Assembly (NCBI GenBank): GCA_902761955.1
Contig: CACWMM010000020.1
Location: 1 to 29,529, forward strand
DNA from: Parafannyhessea sp902761955
GTDB lineage: Bacteria > Actinomycetota > Coriobacteriia > Coriobacteriales > Atopobiaceae
Direction: 5' to 3'
DNA: 29,529 bases
Shown: positions 24,629 through 29,529 of the stretch, piece by piece
Layout: every line of letters begins with the position of its first letter
Numbering within the stretch: the first letter of the stretch is position 1
Translations under genes and position numbers: made by a program
The notes under the pieces: generated by a model
Databases searched by the model: none
The model's input: the letters and a program-made list of their open reading frames with translations, nothing else
What the model was told of the DNA's origin: nothing

Positions 24629-25357
24629 TCAGCGGCCGAGAAGAACGCGGCCAAGCTCCTCGACGCTTCCTGCCACGGTGCAGGCGCCGGCCTCCTCGAG
24701 CTCCCCGAAAGGCGCGGTCCCGCCGTACGTCACGCCCACGCAAGGCACGCCGCACGCGAGCGCAGCGTCCACGTCGAAGTGGCGGTCGCCCACCATGACG
24801 GCATCATCCGCGGCCACGCCCAGCTCATCGAGCACCGCGGCCAGCGTCGCCGCCTTGCTCTGCTGCGCGTCGGACTGCTTTCCGCGCACGACGTCAAAGC
24901 ACCCGAGCAGCCCCTCGTCAGAGAGCGCGCGGTGCAGAAGCGCACTCCGCTTGGAGCTTGCGACCGCCAGCAGCCGGCCAGACGCCCTGAGCTCGCCCAG
25001 CAGCGCGCCCATGCCGGGAAACGCCGGCCACGCCTCCGGGCCAAGCGCGCCATACTCCTCGCGGTAGCGGCGCGTGACCTCGCGTGCGTCCGCCTCCGAG
25101 AGCCCGAACACCATGCTGAACGCCTGTGGGAACGGCGGCCCCACGAGCTTGGGGCAGTCCGCGAGCCGCTCCTGGGGAAGCCCCCACTCGCTCAGGACGT
25201 GACGCGCCACAGCCACGATCGAGGGGAGCGTGTCGGCAATCGTGCCGTCGAAGTCGAACACGACGACCTTGCGGCTCGAGGGGTCCGCGTGCCGCAACCC
25301 AGGCGACACCTCCGTCCCGCAGATGCCTGAACCCTCACGCCCGCTCTTCTCGCCCAT
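24629..25357 (-). CDS. HAD-superfamily hydrolase, phosphoglycolate phosphatase type
   Basis: 242 residues from the ATG at 25355-25357, with AGGGGG 5 nt upstream; a start at 25471 is possible but would add an atypical 38-residue extension. HAD motifs: VFDFDGTIADT (nucleophile Asp 35, acid/base Asp 37), VASSKRS (motif II Ser), GKQSDAQQSKAATL with the motif III Lys, and VMVGDRHFDVDAALACG (motif IV). The helical cap lies between motifs I and II. Such enzymes dephosphorylate small metabolites; phosphoglycolate is the default guess, not shown. It is a monocistronic unit, divergent from serC. The 184 bp between it and the phasin-like gene hold no clear gene or terminator. Confidence 0.88.
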   Translation of the reverse strand: MGEKSGREGSGICGTEVSPGLRHADPSSRKVVVFDFDGTIADTLPSIVAVARHVLSEWGLPQERLADCPKLVGPPFPQAFSMVFGLSEADAREVTRRYREEYGALGPEAWPAFPGMGALLGELRASGRLLAVASSKRSALLHRALSDEGLLGCFDVVRGKQSDAQQSKAATLAAVLDELGVAADDAVMVGDRHFDVDAALACGVPCVGVTYGGTAPFGELEEAGACTVAGSVEELGRVLLGR

Positions 25358-25458
25358 CTGACCCCCTGAGACAGTTGGCGCCCCGTGCGCCCGCCTTTCG
25401 TGCGCCCACCAGCATAGCGCGTCCGCGCGGCATCGCCCATGGCACCATGTGGCGAGAG

Positions 25459-25494
25459 CGTTAGTTTCCACGTCTGAAACACGGGTACGTTAGT
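25459..25494 (+). promoter_or_regulatory. Possible regulatory site upstream of serC
   Basis: CGTTAGT occurs at 25459-25465 and 25488-25494, 29 bp apart, flanking the inverted repeat GTTTC (25464-25468) / GAAAC (25476-25480). It lies 60-95 bp before the serC ATG in the divergent spacer. It may be an operator; the evidence is weak and no regulator can be named. Confidence 0.25.
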
Positions 25495-25552
25495 GTGTCT
25501 GTCAATGTGCCCGCATGGGGCGGGCGCGAAGCTTTTCGACAGGGAGGTTTGG

Positions 25553-26662
25553 ATGGCACGCGCGTTTAACTTTTCCGCGGGACCCTCGGCTCTGCCCGAG
25601 GAGGTCCTCAAGGAAGCCGCCGCAGAGATGCTCGACTACAAGGGCTGCGGCATGTCCGTCATGGAGATGAGCCATCGATCTTCCACCTTCCAATCGATCC
25701 TGGACGACGCGGAGCAGACGCTCAGGCGCCTGATGGGGATTCCGGACAACTACCGCGTCATGTTTCTGCAGGGCGGCGCGACGCTGCAGTTTGCGTGCGT
25801 GCCCATGAACCTGATGCGCGGCCGTCACGCAGGCTACCTGGTGGCGGGCAACTGGTCGAAGAAGGCCTGGCAGGAGGCCTGCAAGTACGGTCAGGCTGAC
25901 GTGCTCGCCACGAGCGAGCCCACGGGCTTCGACCGCACGCCGCACCTTGGGGGCATGCCGGACCAGTCGCTGGACTACGTGTACCTGTGCCAGAACGAGA
26001 CCGTGTACGGCACGATGACGCGCGAGCTTCCCGACACCGGCGACGTGCCCATCGTGGCGGACGTTTCGAGCATGTTCCTCTCGAGCCCCTTGCCCGTGGA
26101 GCGCTACGGCCTCATCTACGCCGGCGTCCAGAAGAACGCCGGTCCCGCGGGCAACACCGTCGTGATCTGCCGCGACGACCTGATTGGCGACGGCCCGGCG
26201 CTCGGCGACATCGTGCCGACGTACATGGGCTACAAGCTGCAGGCCAGCAAGGACTCGCTGTACAACACGCCGAACGCGTGGGGCATATACATGTGCGGGA
26301 AGGTGTTCCACTGGATCGAGGACACGGGCGGCCTTGCGGCCATGGAGGAGCGAAACTGGGAGAAGGTCAACCGCCTCTATGGCTACATCGACGGAAGCTC
26401 GCTCTTCTCGCCCATCGCGCGGCCGGACTCGCGCTCAATCGCGAACGTGACGTTCCGCTGCCCCACGCCGGAGCTGGACGCGGAGTTTGTGGCGGGCGCC
26501 GCAGAGCGCAACATCGTGGGCGTCAAGGGCCACCGCATCCTGGGCGGCATGCGCGCAAGCTGCTACAACGCCGTTCCGGCGAAGGCCGTGGACGCGCTTC
26601 TGGACTACATGCAGGAGTTCGAGCGCACGCACGCGGCCAAGCGCCGCACGGACGCGCAATAG
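25553..26662 (+). CDS. serC: Phosphoserine aminotransferase
   Basis: 369 residues from the ATG at 25553, 5 nt after AGGGAGG (25541-25547). Fold-type I pyridoxal-phosphate enzyme converting 3-phosphohydroxypyruvate and glutamate to phosphoserine. The N-terminus FNFSAGPSALPEEVL is diagnostic of SerC. MEMSHRSSTF, MFLQGGATLQF (cofactor phosphate loop) and YAGVQKNAGPAGNTVV with the Schiff-base Lys 194 follow, and GHRILGGMRASCYNAVP near the end carries the substrate-binding Arg. It is followed by serA and the DUF1015 gene on the same strand, so this is a serine biosynthesis operon; serB is not present here. Confidence 0.97.
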   Translation: MARAFNFSAGPSALPEEVLKEAAAEMLDYKGCGMSVMEMSHRSSTFQSILDDAEQTLRRLMGIPDNYRVMFLQGGATLQFACVPMNLMRGRHAGYLVAGNWSKKAWQEACKYGQADVLATSEPTGFDRTPHLGGMPDQSLDYVYLCQNETVYGTMTRELPDTGDVPIVADVSSMFLSSPLPVERYGLIYAGVQKNAGPAGNTVVICRDDLIGDGPALGDIVPTYMGYKLQASKDSLYNTPNAWGIYMCGKVFHWIEDTGGLAAMEERNWEKVNRLYGYIDGSSLFSPIARPDSRSIANVTFRCPTPELDAEFVAGAAERNIVGVKGHRILGGMRASCYNAVPAKAVDALLDYMQEFERTHAAKRRTDAQ

Positions 26663-26721
26663 CGACTTTGGCGACGCCGGCACGATGCCGACGCGCCGCA
26701 GGCTCACATGAAGAAACCCCG

Positions 26722-26743
26722 GCGCGGCCCCGCGGGACCGCGC
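26722..26743 (+). other. GC-rich hairpin in the serC-serA spacer
   Basis: GCGCGG (26722-26727) pairs with CCGCGC (26738-26743), with CCCGCGGG palindromic in the loop. No T run follows, so it is more likely an mRNA stability or processing element than a terminator. Confidence 0.3.
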
Positions 26744-26779
26744 GTGACACAGGCCCCCACGGGGCACGAAGGAGACCAC

Positions 26780-27970
26780 ATGCGCTACGTGAAGATATTC
26801 GACAACATCGCAAGGCAGATCACCCGCGACGGCGTCGCGGAGCTGGGCGAGGGATACAAGAAGACCGACGACGTGAACCAGGCGGACGCCATCCTGGTGC
26901 GCGCCTCCGACATCCGCGACCTCGACTTCGGCCCGAACGTCCGCTGCGTGTCGCGCTCAGGCGCCGGCTACAACAACATCCCCATCGAGCGCTGCGCCAA
27001 GCAGGGCATCGTGGTGTTCAACACGCCGGGCGGCAACTCCAACGCCGTGAAGGAGCTGGTCGTGGGCATGATCCTCGTCAACTCCAGGGGTACGCTCGAC
27101 GGCATGCGCTGGGTCCAGAGCAACGCGGGCGACCCGCAGATCGTGAAGGACGCCGAGAAGAACAAGAAGGCCTTCGTCGGACGCGAGGCCATTGGTCGCA
27201 AGGTCGGCGTCGTGGGACTCGGCGCCGTGGGCTCGAAGGTCGCAAACGCCCTCGAGGCGCTGGGGCTTGACGTGTACGGCTATGACCCGTACCTGTCCGT
27301 CGAGCACGCGTGGCAGCTCAACCGCAACGTGAAGCGCGTCGACTCGATGGCGGAGCTCTGCCGCAACGCGGACTACGTCACGCTGCACGTCCCGTCGAAG
27401 GATGACACGCGCCACATGATGGGCGCCGAGATGATCTCTCTCATGAGCGACGGTGCCATGCTCATCAACTACGCGCGCGCCGACATCGTGGACGAGCCCG
27501 CCGTGGACGCGGCGCTGCGCTCCGGCAAGCTCGGCCGCTTCGTGTGCGACTTCGCGACGCCCATGACCACGAAGATGCCGAACACCCTCATCACGCCGCA
27601 CATGGGCGCGTGCACCGCCGAGGCGGAGGCGAACTGCGCCACCATGGCCGTGAGCCAGATGAAGGACTACCTGGAGCAGGGCACCATCAGGAACTCCGTC
27701 AACTACCCGGACTGCGACATGGGCCCGTGCCACACCGGCGGACGCATCGCCGCGCTGCATGCGAACGTGCCCAACATGATCGGCCAGATCTCCGGGGCGC
27801 TGGCGCAGTCGAACGCGAACATCCAGCGCATGTCGAACGAGGCGCAGGACGGCAGCGCCTATACTCTTATCGACACCGACCAGCCGGTGGACGCCGCCAC
27901 GATGGAGAAGCTCCGCGCCATCCCCGGCGTCTATCGCATCAGGCAGATCGTCCCGGCAATCACCCGCTAG
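26780..27970 (+). CDS. serA: D-3-phosphoglycerate dehydrogenase with C-terminal ACT domain
   Basis: 396 residues from the ATG at 26780, preceded by GAAGGAGA. It oxidises 3-phosphoglycerate to 3-phosphohydroxypyruvate with NAD, the first step to serine. VSRSGAGYNNIPIERC and NTPGGNSNAVKELVVGM belong to the substrate domain; VGVVGLGAVGSKVA is the NAD-binding loop; NYARADIVDE carries the catalytic Arg 233, and TPHMGACTAEAE the catalytic His 274. The C-terminal segment from about 320 (NMIGQISGALAQSNANIQRMSNEAQDGSAYTLID) is an ACT domain, suggesting serine feedback. It is the short form without the intervening domain of mycobacterial SerA. Upstream in-frame starts lack ribosome sites. Confidence 0.96.
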   Translation: MRYVKIFDNIARQITRDGVAELGEGYKKTDDVNQADAILVRASDIRDLDFGPNVRCVSRSGAGYNNIPIERCAKQGIVVFNTPGGNSNAVKELVVGMILVNSRGTLDGMRWVQSNAGDPQIVKDAEKNKKAFVGREAIGRKVGVVGLGAVGSKVANALEALGLDVYGYDPYLSVEHAWQLNRNVKRVDSMAELCRNADYVTLHVPSKDDTRHMMGAEMISLMSDGAMLINYARADIVDEPAVDAALRSGKLGRFVCDFATPMTTKMPNTLITPHMGACTAEAEANCATMAVSQMKDYLEQGTIRNSVNYPDCDMGPCHTGGRIAALHANVPNMIGQISGALAQSNANIQRMSNEAQDGSAYTLIDTDQPVDAATMEKLRAIPGVYRIRQIVPAITR

Positions 27971-28014
27971 CGGCAAACGCTGGCGACGCTATCCCCCAAG
28001 CGGAAGGAGACCGC

Positions 28015-29304
28015 ATGCGCGTCGAGCCCATACGTTGTTACCGTCCGGCCCCGGACAAGGCGGCGGCGTTCGCGTCGCTTCCGTACGACGTGTTCGAACG
28101 CGCGCAGGCGGCCTCCTACGTGCGGGACCACCCGGGCTCGTTTCTGGCCATCGACCGGCCGGAGACGTCCTTCTCGCCCGACCACGACATGTACGCCCCG
28201 GACGTGTACGCGAAGGCCGCGGAGCTGCTGCGCCGCGCCGCCACGGACGGCACGCTGCTGCACGACGAGACGCCGTGCTACTACGTGTACCGCCTCGAGC
28301 AGGACGGCCGCGCCCAGACGGGCGTGGTGTGCGCCGCCTCCGTGGACGAGTACCTTGACGGCACGATCCGCCGCCACGAGAACACGCGCCGCGACAAGGA
28401 GCAGGACCGCGTGGAGCACATCCGCGCGACCGGCGCGCAGACGGGCCCGATCTTTTTGGCGTACCGCGACAACTTCGCGATGGACACGCTGGTGGGCCTT
28501 GCGTCCACGGCAGAGCCCCTGTATGACTTCACGGACGAGGAGGACGTGCACCAGACCGTGTGGCGCGTGGCGCGGCCGGCGGCCGTCGAGGCCATGACGG
28601 CGACGTTTGCCACCGTGCCGTGCGCCTACATCGCCGATGGCCACCACCGCGCCGCCTCAGCCGTGCGGGTGTGTCAGGAGATGCGCCTTGAGGCCGCGCG
28701 CCAGGCGGGTGCCGCGGGCGAGAAGGACGCCACAAATGGCGCCGAGAAGTCCCCGGCACCGTACGACTCCTTCCTCGCGGTCATGTTCCCCGCGAGCCAG
28801 CTGAAGGTCATGGCGTACAACCGCGTGGTGACGGACACGGCCGGCATGGCGCCGGAGCAGCTTATCGAGCGCATCGCGGATGCCGGCTTCGAGGTGGGTC
28901 CCGCCCAGGACTCCCCCGCCGAGCCTTCCGCCCGCCATGGCTTTGGCCTCTATGTGGGCGGCGCGTGGCATACCATGCGCTTCTCGCCCGAGGCGGTCGC
29001 GTCGCTTCCGGCGGACGACCCCGTGGCGACGCTCGACGTGTCCATCCTGCAGGACCGCGTGCTGGGACCGATCCTTGGGATCGAGGACCCGCGCCAGGAC
29101 GGACGCATCCGCTTTGTGGGCGGCATCGAGGGCCCGCAGGCGCTGGAGCGCCTTGCCGGCACGGACGGCGTCGCGTTCTCGCTCTTCCCCACGTCCGTGG
29201 ACGAGCTCATGGCCGTGTCCGACGCCGGGCTGCTGATGCCGCCGAAGTCGACGTGGTTCGAGCCAAAGCTCCGCAGCGGCCTCTTCGTTCGCAGGCTGCG
29301 GTAG
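28015..29304 (+). CDS. DUF1015 family protein of the serine operon
   Basis: 429 residues from the ATG at 28015, preceded by AAGGAG. The conserved segments of the family are clear: RCYRPAPDKAAAFASLPYDVF at the N-terminus, IRRHENTRRDKEQDRVEHI at about 118-136, and YIADGHHRAASAVRV with Asp 208, His 210, His 211 and Arg 212. A Gly/Ala/Lys linker (about 228-245) precedes YDSFLAVMFPASQLKVMAYNRVV. No signal peptide or membrane helix is present. The function is not established. The gene follows serA by 44 bp, a linkage also known in other anaerobes, pointing to serine or phosphoserine metabolism. The DGHHR motif resembles the catalytic loop of ParB/sulfiredoxin-fold proteins such as the archaeal free-serine kinase SerK (inference from motif only). 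Confidence 0.92.
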   Translation: MRVEPIRCYRPAPDKAAAFASLPYDVFERAQAASYVRDHPGSFLAIDRPETSFSPDHDMYAPDVYAKAAELLRRAATDGTLLHDETPCYYVYRLEQDGRAQTGVVCAASVDEYLDGTIRRHENTRRDKEQDRVEHIRATGAQTGPIFLAYRDNFAMDTLVGLASTAEPLYDFTDEEDVHQTVWRVARPAAVEAMTATFATVPCAYIADGHHRAASAVRVCQEMRLEAARQAGAAGEKDATNGAEKSPAPYDSFLAVMFPASQLKVMAYNRVVTDTAGMAPEQLIERIADAGFEVGPAQDSPAEPSARHGFGLYVGGAWHTMRFSPEAVASLPADDPVATLDVSILQDRVLGPILGIEDPRQDGRIRFVGGIEGPQALERLAGTDGVAFSLFPTSVDELMAVSDAGLLMPPKSTWFEPKLRSGLFVRRLR

Positions 29305-29364
29305 CCCCGACTGCGGAAGGGTCGACGGCAGAGGCCAACCGCGGCGAAAGGTCATCTATTATAC

Positions 29365-29395
29365 GGGTGCGGCATGGTGTCGTGCCCGTCTTTTT
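29365..29395 (+). terminator. Intrinsic terminator after the serine operon, with an overlapping alternative stem
   Basis: GGGTGCGGC (29365-29373) pairs with GTCGTGCCC (29379-29387), 9 pairs including three G-T, over the loop ATGGT, and is followed by GTCTTTTTG. It lies 60 bp after the DUF1015 stop. ATGGTGT (29374-29380) can instead pair with ACACCAT (29404-29410), which would break this stem. Confidence 0.65.
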
Positions 29396-29398
29396 GTG

Positions 29399-29529
29399 TT
29401 AGCACACCATTCGGTCCCACTTTTTCGCCTCCTTGATTGCCAAAGCTAGTGCAGGAAGGGCTGCAATAGGTCTGTCACAGGGGCCGGGCGCCGCCGGTGC
29501 TCCCGCGACCTCGCCCTCTGCGTCCACCG
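29399..29529 (-). CDS. Possible C-terminal end of a convergent gene (partial)
   Basis: The minus-strand frame is open from the window edge to a TAA at 29399-29401 and encodes 42 residues ending IKEAKKWDRMVC, preceded by an Ala/Pro-rich stretch. The position, convergent on the terminator at 29365-29395, is what a real gene end would show. The plus-strand mirror frame is also open, third-position composition does not separate them, and no family is recognised. The call is therefore tentative. Confidence 0.3.
   Translation of the reverse strand, partial: VDAEGEVAGAPAAPGPCDRPIAALPALALAIKEAKKWDRMVC

Noticed and set aside
26663..26779. Terminator separating serC from serA
   Set aside because: The GC-rich hairpin has no T run, and the two genes are consecutive steps of one pathway; treated as an intra-operon structure.

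Overview
The window reads as a chromosomal stretch of a high-G+C Gram-positive bacterium, most likely a member of the Coriobacteriia (Olsenella/Atopobium-like). This is inference from the G+C-rich codon use, tight ATGA/ATGAGTAG gene overlaps, GGAGG-type ribosome binding sites, twin-arginine lipoprotein signals, and the mix of families. No rRNA, tRNA, CRISPR array, phage or insertion sequence is visible.

Layout. (1) 1-3045, minus strand: high-affinity phosphate uptake operon pstS-pstC-pstA-pstB; pstB is cut by the window edge. Phased TTAC boxes lie upstream of pstS. (2) 3331-7631, plus strand: a MarR-type regulator followed by two overlapping half-transporter genes forming a heterodimeric ABC exporter. 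A perfect palindrome overlaps the predicted -10 box, suggesting autorepression. The first half-transporter is frameshifted at a C6 tract near its 5' end. (3) 7632-8096: long intergenic region with a terminator and an AT-rich leader. (4) 8097-12734, plus: arginine operon argC-argJ-argB-argD (glutamate to acetylornithine/ornithine, recycling through ArgJ), closed by strong hairpins. (5) 12983-13663, plus: a Tat-exported lipoprotein cyclophilin.

(6) 13689-20659, minus: a galactoside utilisation operon running TetR regulator, GPH-family sugar/cation symporter, alpha-galactosidase with a peculiar acidic repeat tail, galK, galT (type 2). Divergent from it at 20750-22279 is a protein I cannot assign to a named family, with MurG/MGDG-synthase-like glycosyltransferase features. 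Two perfect 17-bp palindromes, 20 bp apart, sit between the divergent genes. The inferred flow is import of alpha-galactosides, hydrolysis to galactose, then Gal-1-P and UDP-Gal. The divergent protein may use a nucleotide sugar. No galE or galM is in the window.

(7) 22306-24444, minus: a phasin-like small protein followed by an AarF/UbiB-type atypical kinase. (8) 24629-25357, minus: a HAD phosphatase of the phosphoglycolate phosphatase type. (9) 25553-29304, plus: serC-serA-DUF1015, the first two steps committed to serine synthesis plus a conserved unknown protein carrying a DGHHR motif. A terminator follows, and then possibly the C-terminus of a convergent gene.

The best candidates for something new are the TetR-controlled galactoside/glycosyltransferase locus with its double operator, the repeat-bearing acidic tail replacing the expected end of the alpha-galactosidase, the DUF1015 protein linked to serine synthesis, and the C-tract frameshift in the ABC exporter.
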